A stretch of DNA of 64,000 bases, taken from Polyangiaceae bacterium (GTDB lineage Bacteria; Myxococcota_A; Polyangia; Polyangiales; Polyangiaceae). The notes beneath the pieces are model-generated. The model worked only from the letters and a program-made list of their open reading frames with translations, had not been told where the DNA came from and did no database searches. The position numbers and the translations under genes are program-made. Location: NCBI GenBank assembly GCA_025937835.1, contig JAICQO010000010.1, forward strand, positions 1 to 64,000, in the 5' to 3' direction. Below are positions 31,162-39,694 of the stretch, in pieces; the first letter of the stretch is position 1; every line of letters starts with the position of its first letter.

Positions 31162-32139
31162 ATGAAGTTTCGTCGCTGGTCGGGGCTCGCGTTACTCGGT
31201 TCGGTCGCGGCGTTCGCCTGCGACGCAGGTGGCGGCGGCGACGACGTTCCGCCACCGCCCGCAAAGGGCGGGAGCGCGAACGGCGGCTCGGCCACGGGCG
31301 GCGTCAACCCCACGGGTGGTCGCCCCAGCTTCGCGGGCAGCGCGGGAGCCGGCGACGAAGGCGGAGACACTGGCACCGGAGGCAGCAATTCCGCGGGCAC
31401 CGGCGCGACGGGCGGCCTGCCGATCCCGATCGGGGGTGCGGCGCCGACGGGGGTCCACATCCCGAACGTCGCTCCCGAGCAAACCGGCGAAGTCTTCGTC
31501 GGCGATCCGGTCGAGGGCTTCGTGGTCAGCCACAGCCACTACTACGCGGTCGGGCCGACCCTCACCGACTTCTTCTGGCTCGGTGTGGTCGTCAATGACG
31601 GGGACGAGACCAAGTGCACGCTCACCGTGAGCGTGGGTATCGAGGCGCCGGGCAGCGCCGCGGTGAAGTTTGCCGGGCCGGTCGTCGCGCCCATGTACCG
31701 CTTCGAAGGCCTGACCAACACCGTGTACTGCCTCGCTCCGGGCGAAACCGGCGTGGCGGTCGCGCAACCCTTCGAGGTCACTCCGCAGTTCGCGGCCGAA
31801 GACATCACCGCCGTCACTTATGGTGTCTCCGGCGAAAAGGCCGGCGACATCATCCCCGCGGATTGGGTCGAGCTCCGCAGCGTGATGATCCAGAGCGAGG
31901 GTCTGAAGAGCCGCGTCGCCGGGGATCTGGTGAAGCTCAGCGCCGCCGCGGTGAGCGGCATCGCCGCCGTGGTCTTCCCCAAGAACGAGGACGGCGCCCC
32001 GCTCGCCTATTACCGCCTGCGCGATCCCCGGACCAGCGCCCCGTCCGGCTCGCTCTGGCACTTCCAGACGCCGTTCTACGGCGGCAGCTTCCAGGAAGCG
32101 TTCGTGTTCTACGAGCACGGCACGCCCGGCGCGCCTTGA
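31162..32139 (+). CDS. Lipoprotein with Gly-rich linker, unknown function
   Basis: A 325-residue predicted lipoprotein: MKFRRWSGLALLGSVAAFAC with Cys20 as the acylation site. A Gly/Ser/Thr-rich linker (about 22-95) follows, then a globular domain of roughly 220 residues with two Cys, rich in beta-strand-like segments. I do not recognise the domain. The frame could begin two codons earlier at a TTG, but ATG 31162 fits the signal peptide better. The linker style matches several other lipoproteins in this window. Confidence 0.8.
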   Translation: MKFRRWSGLALLGSVAAFACDAGGGGDDVPPPPAKGGSANGGSATGGVNPTGGRPSFAGSAGAGDEGGDTGTGGSNSAGTGATGGLPIPIGGAAPTGVHIPNVAPEQTGEVFVGDPVEGFVVSHSHYYAVGPTLTDFFWLGVVVNDGDETKCTLTVSVGIEAPGSAAVKFAGPVVAPMYRFEGLTNTVYCLAPGETGVAVAQPFEVTPQFAAEDITAVTYGVSGEKAGDIIPADWVELRSVMIQSEGLKSRVAGDLVKLSAAAVSGIAAVVFPKNEDGAPLAYYRLRDPRTSAPSGSLWHFQTPFYGGSFQEAFVFYEHGTPGAP

Positions 32140-32141
32140 AG

Positions 32142-32426
32142 TCAGGCGCGCTGCCGGCGGGCTTCGAGCTCCTGCTGCGCCAGTGAATCGAGCACGTCGC
32201 GCGCCCCCAGGACCGCGATCAGGCCTGCTGGGATGAAGCCGATCGACCCGGCGATCACGAGCTGCGCGCCGCGGCGCGCGTGTCCCAGCGAGAGCAGCGC
32301 GGCGCCCAGCAGAGACAGCGCGAGAAACGGGCCCATCACGTACAGCAGCACCGGCTGTTCAATCGCCACGAACGCGGTCATGGCTGAGTTGATCAGCAAC
32401 CCGAACATCAACTTGCCGTTGATCAT
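32142..32426 (-). CDS. Small integral membrane protein, unknown
   Basis: A 94-residue protein of about three hydrophobic segments (MFGLLINSAMTAFVAI, PVLLYVMGPFLALSLLGAALLSLG, LVIAGSIGFIPAGLIAVLG) ending in a charged helix (ARDVLDSLAQQELEARRQRA). Its ATG overlaps the stop of the upstream gene by four bases (ATGA), so the two are a coupled pair. No family recognised. Confidence 0.75.
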   Translation of the reverse strand: MINGKLMFGLLINSAMTAFVAIEQPVLLYVMGPFLALSLLGAALLSLGHARRGAQLVIAGSIGFIPAGLIAVLGARDVLDSLAQQELEARRQRA

Positions 32427-32854
32427 GTGAGCGCCACCTTCTTATCGCGTACCTCGTTCACGCGCTTGACGAGCGCCTGCAAGAGCTCGCTCCCGGCCGA
32501 GGGCTCGAGCACTGCGAGCGGCAAGTGCACGCGCTTGGCGTCGGCGGTCGTCACGAACGCCCGCGCGTCCGACACTCGCTTCACGCCTTCGACGTCGCGA
32601 TACAGAACCAGCCGCCTCGGGGCGATCATTCCGGGCTTCAGCTCCAGGTGGTCCCCGTGAAGACGCACGATCGGGTTGTTCTTTTCCCAGCGCGTCGTGA
32701 ACAACATCAAAATCCCGAGGCCCAACGAGGCCGCGACGCCGCCGGCCTGCAAGAACACCCCGAGCGAGCCGAGCACGATCAAGACGACGGCCATGCCGGT
32801 CTTGAATCCCGTGCCCGCCATACCCTGCGATTTGACGAAATAGTCTTTGCTCAT
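32423..32854 (-). CDS. Membrane protein with PH-like domain, unknown
   Basis: A 143-residue protein with a hydrophobic hairpin near the N-terminus (MAVVLIVLGSLGVFLQAGGVAASLGLGILML), then a soluble domain beginning RLHGDHLELKPGMIAPRRLV and LYRDVEGVKRV. Its pattern of short strands and a final amphipathic helix (ELLQALVKRVNEVR) resembles small bacterial PH-like domains. ATG 32854 (MSKDYFVK) is chosen over one seven codons upstream, which adds an unusual MHGECGD. Translationally coupled to the 94-residue membrane protein. Confidence 0.75.
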   Translation of the reverse strand: MSKDYFVKSQGMAGTGFKTGMAVVLIVLGSLGVFLQAGGVAASLGLGILMLFTTRWEKNNPIVRLHGDHLELKPGMIAPRRLVLYRDVEGVKRVSDARAFVTTADAKRVHLPLAVLEPSAGSELLQALVKRVNEVRDKKVALT

Positions 32855-32954
32855 GTCACCACACTCTCCATGCACCCGCGTCGAGTAGACCGAACGCGCC
32901 GGAGCGCGTCAAGCCGCCGTACCCCGAATCGTTCGTGGTAGCTTGGCTTCCCCG

Positions 32955-33407
32955 ATGGACGGACGAGCCTTCGAACGCGACGGCGTGTTTCGCAGCGAGT
33001 GCGGCGTGTCGATCGCGATCGCTGCGCCCGCCGCGCGCGTCTGGGCGCTGCTCACGGACGCCGCCGATTTCCCACGCTGGAACTCGACGGTCACCCAGAT
33101 CCAAGGCCGGATCGCGCTCGGCGAGCGACTGAAGATCAAGGTACCGAGCTCCGACCGCAGCTTCGGGGTCGAGGTGAGCGAGCTCGTACCCGAGCAGCGC
33201 ATGGTCTGGAGCGGCGGGGCGGCGCTGCTCTTCAAGGGTGTTCGTACCTTCACACTCGCGCCCGGATCCGGCGAAGGCGTCGAGTTCTCGATGGTGGAGG
33301 TGATGAGCGGCGTGATGCTGCCTCTGATCCAGAGCTCGCTCCCCGACCTGGCCCAGCCGTTCGAGCAATACGCCGCCGATCTCAAGCGGGAAGCCGAGCG
33401 CGCTTGA
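32955..33407 (+). CDS. SRPBCC-family protein (polyketide cyclase/START-like)
   Basis: A 150-residue protein with the SRPBCC fold pattern: IAAPAARVWALLTDAADFPRWN (helix-grip entry), VTQIQGRIALGERLKIKV, SELVPEQRMVWSGG, FTLAPGSGEGVEFSMVEV and a long C-terminal helix. Members bind hydrophobic ligands; the ligand here is unknown. The stop overlaps the start of the Smr gene (TGATG). Confidence 0.85.
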   Translation: MDGRAFERDGVFRSECGVSIAIAAPAARVWALLTDAADFPRWNSTVTQIQGRIALGERLKIKVPSSDRSFGVEVSELVPEQRMVWSGGAALLFKGVRTFTLAPGSGEGVEFSMVEVMSGVMLPLIQSSLPDLAQPFEQYAADLKREAERA

Positions 33408-34003
33408 TGGCGCGACGCCCGTTGCTGCAACGTCCGCTGCGCTCGCTCGGCAAGCTGGCTGTGAAATCGACGGGCGCGAAAGCTCCGAAGACCCCAGAGC
33501 CCTCAAAGCCCTCCGAGCAGACGTTCGCGGAGGTGATGCGTCGCGACGGCGCCGTGCCACTGGCGCCGTCAGCCGGTCGGGTGTTGGCCGCGAAGCCGCG
33601 CCGGACCAGCGCCCGCGCGGCCGCCTTCCCGAGCTTCCGCGTCGAAGCGCGCGATGGTTTCATCGAGGGCCAACGCGTGCGCCTCGCCACGCGCGAGCTC
33701 GCTCGTCTGCACGGCCCTCCAGAAGCCACGCTGGACCTGCACCGCAAAGACGCCGAAAGTGCCCGCGCCTTACTGGCCGCATTTCTCCAGCACGAACGGG
33801 CGAAGGGCAGACAGCGCGTGCTCGTGATCGTGGGCAAGGGTCGACACAGCGCCGGTGGCTTCGCCGTGCTGCGCTCCGAAATCGGCGATTGGCTGTCCGA
33901 GCCTCCGCTGTCTGCCCACGTGCTGGCCTTCGTCACCGCCCCGCCGGAGCTCGGCGGCACGGGCTGTCTCTCGCTGCTTCTAGCTCCAAAAGCCAAGCGC
34001 TAG
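33407..34003 (+). CDS. Smr-domain protein
   Basis: A 198-residue protein with a basic, flexible N-terminal half and a C-terminal Smr domain (about 105-195). LDLHRKDAESARALLAAFL stands for the LDLHG motif and VLVIVGKGRHSAGG for the HGKG loop. Smr domains of MutS2/YdaL type nick or bind branched DNA or act on RNA. The canonical Gly after LDLH is Arg here. ATG 33407 overlaps the preceding stop by one base, so it is coupled to the SRPBCC gene. Confidence 0.88.
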   Translation: MARRPLLQRPLRSLGKLAVKSTGAKAPKTPEPSKPSEQTFAEVMRRDGAVPLAPSAGRVLAAKPRRTSARAAAFPSFRVEARDGFIEGQRVRLATRELARLHGPPEATLDLHRKDAESARALLAAFLQHERAKGRQRVLVIVGKGRHSAGGFAVLRSEIGDWLSEPPLSAHVLAFVTAPPELGGTGCLSLLLAPKAKR

Positions 34004-34087
34004 GCACAGCGCGGGCTCGAGATTCCCCCAATCGCGGAGCTCGGGTATGAGACCCCTCATGACGGACCGTGCCAGAGGAGTGCGCGC

Positions 34088-34909
34088 TTGACCTACTGTG
34101 TGGCGCTCAAGGTGGCGGCTGGCATGGTGTTCGCGTCCGATTCGCGGACCAACGCCGGCTTCGATCAGGTGAGCACGTTCCGGAAAATGATCGTCTACGA
34201 ACGGCCGGGCGATCGCTTCATGACGCTGCTCTCCGCCGGCAACCTGTCGATCTCGCAGTCGGTACGCGAGAAGCTGCAGTCGGAAGAGCTCACCATCGAC
34301 GGCGCGCCGCAGACCATCTGGAACACCAAGAGCCTGTTCGACGCGGCGCGCATCCTCGGCACCACGATGCGCCGAGTGGACGAGCTGGACGGCCCGGTCT
34401 TGCGAGCAGCCGGCATCGACGCCAGCTGCACCATGATCTTCGGCGGTCAGATCGGCGGCGAGGTGATGCGGCTGTTCCTCGTTTACTCGACGGGCAACTT
34501 CATCGAGGCCACCCCCGAGACCTGCTACTTCCAGATCGGTGAGTCCAAGTACGGAAAGCCGGTGTTGGACCGGATCCTGAGCTCGAGCATCCCGCTCGCG
34601 GACGCGGCGAAGTGCGCGCTGGTGTCGATCGACTCGACGTTGAAGTCGAATCTGTCCGTAGGCCTGCCGATCGATCTGGTCGTATACGAGGCCAACTCCC
34701 TCGCCAGCAACGAGCTCGTCTGCATCGACGAGAACAACCCCTACTTCGCGATGATCCGCGGCACCTGGGGCACGCGCCTGCGCGAAGCCTTCGCCAGTAT
34801 GGAAAACCCGAAGTTCGACGCCTCCCCGGCCGAGCACCCGCTACACGTGCGCTCGGAGCGTTACGAGGTTTTACGAAAGATCACGAATCCCAACGAAAAG
34901 ATCGTGTGA
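34088..34909 (+). CDS. Anbu-type proteasome-like peptidase (COG3484)
   Basis: A 273-residue Ntn-hydrolase of the bacterial proteasome-related Anbu family. The start is TTG at 34088 with AGAGGAG just upstream, giving M-T-Y-C-V-A-L-K. Removal of Met would expose Thr as the N-terminal nucleophile. Asp in VFASDSRTNAG and Lys in FRKMIVY fit the catalytic Asp17/Lys33 positions. The rest (LLSAGNLSISQSV, YFQIGESKYGKPVLDR) is family-typical. Anbu usually sits with transglutaminase-like, alpha-E and ATP-grasp genes; none is adjacent here, so this is an orphan copy. Confidence 0.9.
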   Translation: MTYCVALKVAAGMVFASDSRTNAGFDQVSTFRKMIVYERPGDRFMTLLSAGNLSISQSVREKLQSEELTIDGAPQTIWNTKSLFDAARILGTTMRRVDELDGPVLRAAGIDASCTMIFGGQIGGEVMRLFLVYSTGNFIEATPETCYFQIGESKYGKPVLDRILSSSIPLADAAKCALVSIDSTLKSNLSVGLPIDLVVYEANSLASNELVCIDENNPYFAMIRGTWGTRLREAFASMENPKFDASPAEHPLHVRSERYEVLRKITNPNEKIV

Positions 34910-35027
34910 CCGAGAAGCCCGAGCCAGTCTAGCCGAGCAAGAAACTTCGCCTCAGCCAACACGTCATCCGTGACTAGCGGCGAGCCCCGGCCCCGCGACT
35001 TCTCGGCCGGATCACGCGGCGAGTGCT

Positions 35028-36083
35028 ATGAAGCGCTCGAGGTTTCCCGTGGTCATGCCCCTTAGCTCGAGACTTCGCCGCCGGGTTCGCACGCTGCATC
35101 TGACGCTGGCCGGCGCCACTCTGGTCCTTCTACCCGCCTCGGCGAGCGCGCACTTCGTGCTGCAGTCCCCGCCCGCGATGTACCAGCAGAACAGCCTGGG
35201 GGATCCGCAGAAGAGCGCGCCTTGCGGCCAGGCCGATCCGTCGGCGATGGCCATGCCGAGCAACATGATCACCTCGTTCAAGGCGGGCGAGACGATCACG
35301 ATCACCATCGACGAGACCGTGACGCACCCGGGCCACTACCGCGTGGCGCTCGCCGAGGAAGACATGATGGACCTACCGGCGGATCCGGCGGTCACGAAGG
35401 GCTCCACGGCTTGCGGTAGCGCCGCGATCATGGATCCACCGGTCTATCCGGTGCTCGCCGACGGTGAGCTCCAGCACGAAAAGGGGTTTTCGGGCCCGCA
35501 GTCGATCATGGTGAAGCTGCCCGACGACGTCACCTGCGAAAAATGCGTGTTGCAGGTGATCGAGTTCATGTCGAACCACGGCCTGAACAACCCCGGCGGG
35601 TGCTTCTACCACCATTGCGCCAACATCAAGATCACCGGCGACGGCGCCGGTGGCTCGGGCGGAAGCGGTGGCGGTGGCCCAACCAAGGGCGGTAACGGCG
35701 GGGTTCCGGCCAACGGCGGCGCTGGTGAGGGCGGCACGGGCGGCGGCGGTGGCACGTCCGCGGGTGCGGGCGGGCGCGGCGGCGCGAGCGGCGGAACCAC
35801 CGGCGGCAGTGCGCCCACCGGGGGTACGACGCCCGTGAGCACCGGCGGAGCACCCACCGGCGGCACGACCTCGGTACCGGCCCTGACCGGCGGCGCACCC
35901 GCCACCACCACTGGCGGCGTGGCTCCCGGCGGCAGTGCGCCCGTGACACCCCCGCCTGCCCCCGCCGCGGAGAGCAGCGACGACTCCGGTGGCTGTTCGC
36001 TAGGAGCGCGGCCCAGCGGCTCCACGCTCGCCGCCTGGGCCGCAGCCCTGGCAGGCGCCGCGCTGATCCGGCGCCGGCGCTAG
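35028..36083 (+). CDS. Polysaccharide-monooxygenase-like secreted protein (SCE4755-type) with MYXO-CTERM-like tail
   Basis: A 351-residue secreted protein. The signal peptide ends ASASA just before His42, so the mature protein begins HFVLQSPPAMYQQNS, as required for the copper His-brace of lytic polysaccharide monooxygenases. A second His lies in HPGHYRVALAEED, and a YHHC segment near residue 200 could supply the axial position. Several paired Cys are present (PCGQ, TACGS, TCEKC, GGCFYHHC). A long Gly/Thr/Pro linker then leads to GGCSLGARPSG, a hydrophobic helix and RRRR, like the MYXO-CTERM anchor. Catalytic activity is inferred, not shown. Confidence 0.85.
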   Translation: MKRSRFPVVMPLSSRLRRRVRTLHLTLAGATLVLLPASASAHFVLQSPPAMYQQNSLGDPQKSAPCGQADPSAMAMPSNMITSFKAGETITITIDETVTHPGHYRVALAEEDMMDLPADPAVTKGSTACGSAAIMDPPVYPVLADGELQHEKGFSGPQSIMVKLPDDVTCEKCVLQVIEFMSNHGLNNPGGCFYHHCANIKITGDGAGGSGGSGGGGPTKGGNGGVPANGGAGEGGTGGGGGTSAGAGGRGGASGGTTGGSAPTGGTTPVSTGGAPTGGTTSVPALTGGAPATTTGGVAPGGSAPVTPPPAPAAESSDDSGGCSLGARPSGSTLAAWAAALAGAALIRRRR

Positions 36084-36092
36084 CTGCGCGGG

Positions 36093-37370
36093 CTATCCGG
36101 TGAGCGCCAGCAGCAGCGCGCGCACCGGTTGCAAGCTCACGAGCGCGACACTGATGCTGGCCGTGAGCGCAAAGGCGATCCCGGACAGCGCTGCGGCGCG
36201 CGGCGCCTCGCGTAGGAGCGCCGCGGTGCCGATGCCGTGGCTCGCGGCCCCGGTGGCGATACCGAGCGCGATCGGCGAGCGAAACCCGAGCCGTTCGAGC
36301 AATGGCCGCGCTGCGAGCGCGCCGAGCACCCCGCTCACGATCACGAGCACGGCCGTCAAGCTCGGGTCGCCGTCGAGCAGCCGCGCGATCGAAAGCGCGA
36401 TCGGCGTCGTCACCGAACGCGGCACGAGCGCCCGGCCGTACGCTGCGGACAAGCCGAAGAGCCGCGAAAGCCCGGCGCTCGCGAACAGCGAAAACGCCGC
36501 CGCGAACGCGGTCGCGACCAGCAGCGGCGCGGCAGCGCAGCGCAACGACTCGCGCTCGCGATCGAGCGACAACCCGAGCGCGACCACCGCGGGAGAGAGC
36601 AGAAAGACCAGCAGATTCCCCGGCCCGGAAGCCTCTGCGCCGAACGCCAGGTAGCTGCGGAGAGGGAAACCCGCGGCGCACCAGACCAAGCCGGCGCCGA
36701 GCGCGCCGACCCCGACCGGGTGACATACGTTCGAGAGCAATACGGCCCCGCGCCGCGCGAGCGTGCCCCGCAGCCAATCCCCGATCACGAACCAACAAAC
36801 CGTGAGCCCCACGCCGAATGCGAGCCGGCCGAGAGCCAAACCGGCGAGCGCTGCCGCGTAGCCCAGACCGGTCGTCAACAGCCAAACGCCGAGCAGCCCG
36901 CTCATCGGCCAGCTCTGCGCGGGTGCGAGCACGGGCGCCGGCGCCTCCGCATGCCCCGAGAGTAGCCGCGCCACGAACGCCGTTCCGAGGAGCGTCGCGG
37001 CGAAGCCTAACGAGAGCACCAACACCACGCGCCACAGCTCACCCGGACCTGGCGGCTCTGCGAGCGGCAACAGCGCGAGCGGCGGCACGAAGAACAACGC
37101 CATCCAGCGCCCGAGGAAATGCCGTGCGGGCTCGAGCAGCGCGATCACGCGATCCACGCCCGAGAGCCCGAGCGCCCGGCACATGGCGAGCAGGGCGAAG
37201 CACAGCAACATGCCGGCCACCGCGCTCGGAAACTCGAACCCCACGAGCGCGAGCAGCGCGCCCAGGCCGCGCTCGATCACGAACAGCGCGAGCACGCCGG
37301 CCACCACGGCGAGGACTTCGCGCGCTCGCGCGGCAGGGCTTGCAGTCGGCACGCGCCGACCATAGCCCAC
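36093..37370 (-). CDS. Fused LrgA-LrgB membrane protein (CidA/CidB, PLGG1-like)
   Basis: A 425-residue membrane protein in which an LrgA/CidA-like half (about 15-140; FPSAVAGMLLCFALLAMCRA, FVPPLALLP) is joined to an LrgB/CidB half (about 200-425). The LrgB half has LVPRSVTTPIALSIARLLDG and IGIATGAASHGIGTAALLREAPRAAAL-like segments. Plant PLGG1 glycolate/glycerate transporters have the same fused layout, whereas most bacteria use two genes. A transporter of small organic acids or a holin-like regulator are the options. GTG 37370 abuts the preceding stop; a second GTG at 37352 is an alternative start. Confidence 0.85.
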   Translation of the reverse strand: MGYGRRVPTASPAARAREVLAVVAGVLALFVIERGLGALLALVGFEFPSAVAGMLLCFALLAMCRALGLSGVDRVIALLEPARHFLGRWMALFFVPPLALLPLAEPPGPGELWRVVLVLSLGFAATLLGTAFVARLLSGHAEAPAPVLAPAQSWPMSGLLGVWLLTTGLGYAAALAGLALGRLAFGVGLTVCWFVIGDWLRGTLARRGAVLLSNVCHPVGVGALGAGLVWCAAGFPLRSYLAFGAEASGPGNLLVFLLSPAVVALGLSLDRERESLRCAAAPLLVATAFAAAFSLFASAGLSRLFGLSAAYGRALVPRSVTTPIALSIARLLDGDPSLTAVLVIVSGVLGALAARPLLERLGFRSPIALGIATGAASHGIGTAALLREAPRAAALSGIAFALTASISVALVSLQPVRALLLALTG

Positions 37371-38639
37371 TCACTCGCGCTGGTCGCAGATGGCCTGTGT
37401 TGTCAGCGCATCGCTCGGACGGCACAGCCCGCCCTCGCAGACCGTGCCGTGCTCGCACACCACGCCGTCCGCGCCGCAGGCCGTGCCCTCTCGGGCGAGG
37501 TTCTGACAGGCCCCCATTCGACATTCCGCGTCCTGGCACGCGCACACGAGGCCCGTTTGGCAAACGGAGGCGACGAGCCTCGTAGGGTCCGGTTCGCATT
37601 GCTCGCCGACGGCCGCGAGCGGCGCGCAAAGACCCGAGACGCAGTACAGGCCGTCGGCGCACTGCGGAGAGGCCCCGCTGGCACAGGCCTCGCCGGCTAC
37701 CGGCAGCGCAAGGCAACCCGTGGGGCTGCAATAGGCGCCCTCGGCACAGCTCGGGAACAGATCTTCGGCGCACGGCTCGCCCGGGGCTGGGAAAGCCCGG
37801 CAAACCCCTTCCCCGGAACCCTCCGGATAGCTGCAATACAGGCCCAGCTCGCACCAGACTTCCGAGACGGCGTCGCAGCCTTCGCACCGGATGAAGCCGC
37901 AAGCTTCTCCCTCCGCGACGCGCTTGCTCGGAGTGGGGCGGACGGGATCGGCAGAGGGCGGGATCTCGACGCAACGGCTACCCTCGCATCGCTGCCCGGG
38001 CGGACACGCCGTCTCGTAGTCGTTGCAAGCGCCGCCCGGCTCCGCAAGGCCGCGACAGAACCCGCAGGGAGCGCCGTTCTCTTCCTGGTTGCAGCTCTGG
38101 CTCTGGCACTGGCTGCGGAACGCGCAGGACGCCCCCCGGGCTCGCGTCCCGGCCGTCACGCACGCTGGCAGGATGTCTCGCCGCCAGTCGGAGCAGTCCG
38201 CGGTCCGCAGCGGCTCGATGCAGTCGAGCAGATTCTGGAGCGAATGCCCGCTCCCCGACGACAGCAACAGATCGGGGCAAGCGTCGGCCGACGCGACGCA
38301 GCTCTCGGTTGCATAGATGCTGCCGCCCGTGCACTCGATCTGCCGCTCGCAGTAAGCGACCACGTAGGCTCGGCAGGCATCGCGCAGCGGCGCTGAGCCC
38401 GCAGCCGAGCCCGCGACGCCCCCCGTTGCGAGCCCGCCCTGCCCTGCTGTCACGGAGCCGCCATTGCCGCTTCCACCGCCGCCATTTGCAACCGCGCCGC
38501 CGTTTGGCACCGCGCCGCCGCTCGCGACCGCGCCGCCGTTTGCCGTCGTCGGCCCCGGCGAGCTCGTGTTCGACTCGGAGCTCCCGCACGCCGCGAGCCC
38601 GAACGCACCCCAGACCAGCACCACCGTCACGCCACGCAT
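37371..38639 (-). CDS. Cys-rich lipoprotein, unknown
   Basis: A 422-residue predicted lipoprotein: MRGVTVVLVWGAFGLAAC has the lipobox. Gly/Ala/Asn-rich repeats follow, written in DNA as a near-perfect 18-base unit (NGGAVA-type, about 38462-38540). The mature part holds more than forty Cys in repeated modules such as G-x-x-C...C-x-x-G-x-x-C, for example CADGLYCVSGLC and CEHGTVCEGGLC. The modules resemble the small disulfide-rich repeats of myxobacterial surface proteins; each would need oxidative folding. Its stop directly abuts the LrgAB start, so an operon is likely. Confidence 0.82.
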   Translation of the reverse strand: MRGVTVVLVWGAFGLAACGSSESNTSSPGPTTANGGAVASGGAVPNGGAVANGGGGSGNGGSVTAGQGGLATGGVAGSAAGSAPLRDACRAYVVAYCERQIECTGGSIYATESCVASADACPDLLLSSGSGHSLQNLLDCIEPLRTADCSDWRRDILPACVTAGTRARGASCAFRSQCQSQSCNQEENGAPCGFCRGLAEPGGACNDYETACPPGQRCEGSRCVEIPPSADPVRPTPSKRVAEGEACGFIRCEGCDAVSEVWCELGLYCSYPEGSGEGVCRAFPAPGEPCAEDLFPSCAEGAYCSPTGCLALPVAGEACASGASPQCADGLYCVSGLCAPLAAVGEQCEPDPTRLVASVCQTGLVCACQDAECRMGACQNLAREGTACGADGVVCEHGTVCEGGLCRPSDALTTQAICDQRE

Positions 38640-38681
38640 CACGGCCCCCAAGTTACCACGCGGGGCCACCGGAGCTTCCCT

Positions 38682-39614
38682 CTAACCCTCGACTCTTTCC
38701 GCAAAACGCCACTCGGAGTCGCCGAAATGTCGCGCCAGGTGCTCCAGCAAGAGCCGCGTGCGCGCCGGCACGTTTCGGCGTGAGGGCATGACCGCGTAGA
38801 TGCCGATTTCGGCTCGTCGAAAGCCCTCGATCACGAGCTCGAGCCGGCCCGCACGCACGTCGGCCGCGACCATGAACCAGGGCAGCACTGCGAGCCCGAG
38901 GCCGGCGAGAGCAGACTTGCGCAACACCGAGCCGTCGGATGTGTTCAAGTTGCCGCGCACGGGGATCGATAGCGGGCCCGACTCGCCGCGAAACCGCCAC
39001 TCCGCCTCGCGGCCCACCAGCGTGTAGTGCAGGCAGTTGTGGCCCACGAGCTCGAGCGGCGTGGCCGGACGCCCGCGCCGCTCGAGGTACTCGGGCGAAC
39101 CGCACACCACCAGTCGGTCCTTGCTCAGCTTCTTCGCCACCAGCGACGACGCCTCGAGCGCCACGCCGATGCGGATCACCAGATCGAAGCCGCCCTCGAG
39201 CACGTCGACCAGACGATTCTCCGTGCTGAGCTCGAGCTCCACGCCCTCGTGCCGCGCGAGGAACGACGCGACCACGGGCGCCAGGAACATCTCGGCGAAC
39301 GTGACCGGCGCGTTGATGCGCAGGGGGCCGCGCGCCGCCTGGCCGAGGCCCGCCACGGAGCCCTCGGCCGCGCCCGCCGCCGACAACAGCTCGGCGCAGT
39401 GCTCGTAGAAACGCGCGCCTTCTTCGGTCAGGCGGAGCGAGCGGGTGGTGCGCGTGAGCAAGCGCACCCCCAGCCGATCCTCGAGCTCGGCAATGCGCTT
39501 GCTCAGCGCGGATTTGGCGATGCCGACGCGGGCGGCCGCCGCCGTGAACGACTGCTGCTTCACGACCTCGGCGAACAGCGCCATCGAGGCCACCGACTCG
39601 AACGGGGCTTTCAC
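38682..39614 (-). CDS. LysR-family transcriptional regulator
   Basis: A 310-residue LTTR. The N-terminal winged helix (about 8-65) reads MALFAEVVKQQSFTAAAARVG and SALSKRIAELEDRLGVRLLTRT, the classic LysR DNA-binding helix. The substrate domain begins GPLRINAPVTFAEMFLAPVV, typical of the CrgA/AaeR-like branch. GTG 39614 is the start, with GAGGAG upstream on its strand. It is divergent from doxX-rhodanese, and a T-N11-A operator overlaps its ribosome site, so it likely controls that pair and itself. Confidence 0.93.
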   Translation of the reverse strand: MKAPFESVASMALFAEVVKQQSFTAAAARVGIAKSALSKRIAELEDRLGVRLLTRTTRSLRLTEEGARFYEHCAELLSAAGAAEGSVAGLGQAARGPLRINAPVTFAEMFLAPVVASFLARHEGVELELSTENRLVDVLEGGFDLVIRIGVALEASSLVAKKLSKDRLVVCGSPEYLERRGRPATPLELVGHNCLHYTLVGREAEWRFRGESGPLSIPVRGNLNTSDGSVLRKSALAGLGLAVLPWFMVAADVRAGRLELVIEGFRRAEIGIYAVMPSRRNVPARTRLLLEHLARHFGDSEWRFAERVEG

Positions 39615-39617
39615 GGG

Positions 39618-39648
39618 ATTGTTCTCCTCAGGGAAACAATGTTGTTCC
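39618..39648. promoter_or_regulatory. LysR-type operator in the divergent LysR/DoxX promoter
   Basis: ATTGTT (39618-39623) and AACAAT (39635-39640) form a perfect interrupted palindrome with 11 bases between, the T-N11-A layout of LysR boxes. A second, imperfect dyad GGAAACAATGTTGTTCC (39632-39648) overlaps it. The first arm lies over the ribosome site of the LysR gene, which fits autorepression. Confidence 0.6.
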
Positions 39649-39694
39649 GACTAGCCGTCTAACGCAAGCCGCGGCCGAGCTGTACTCAAAGGGC

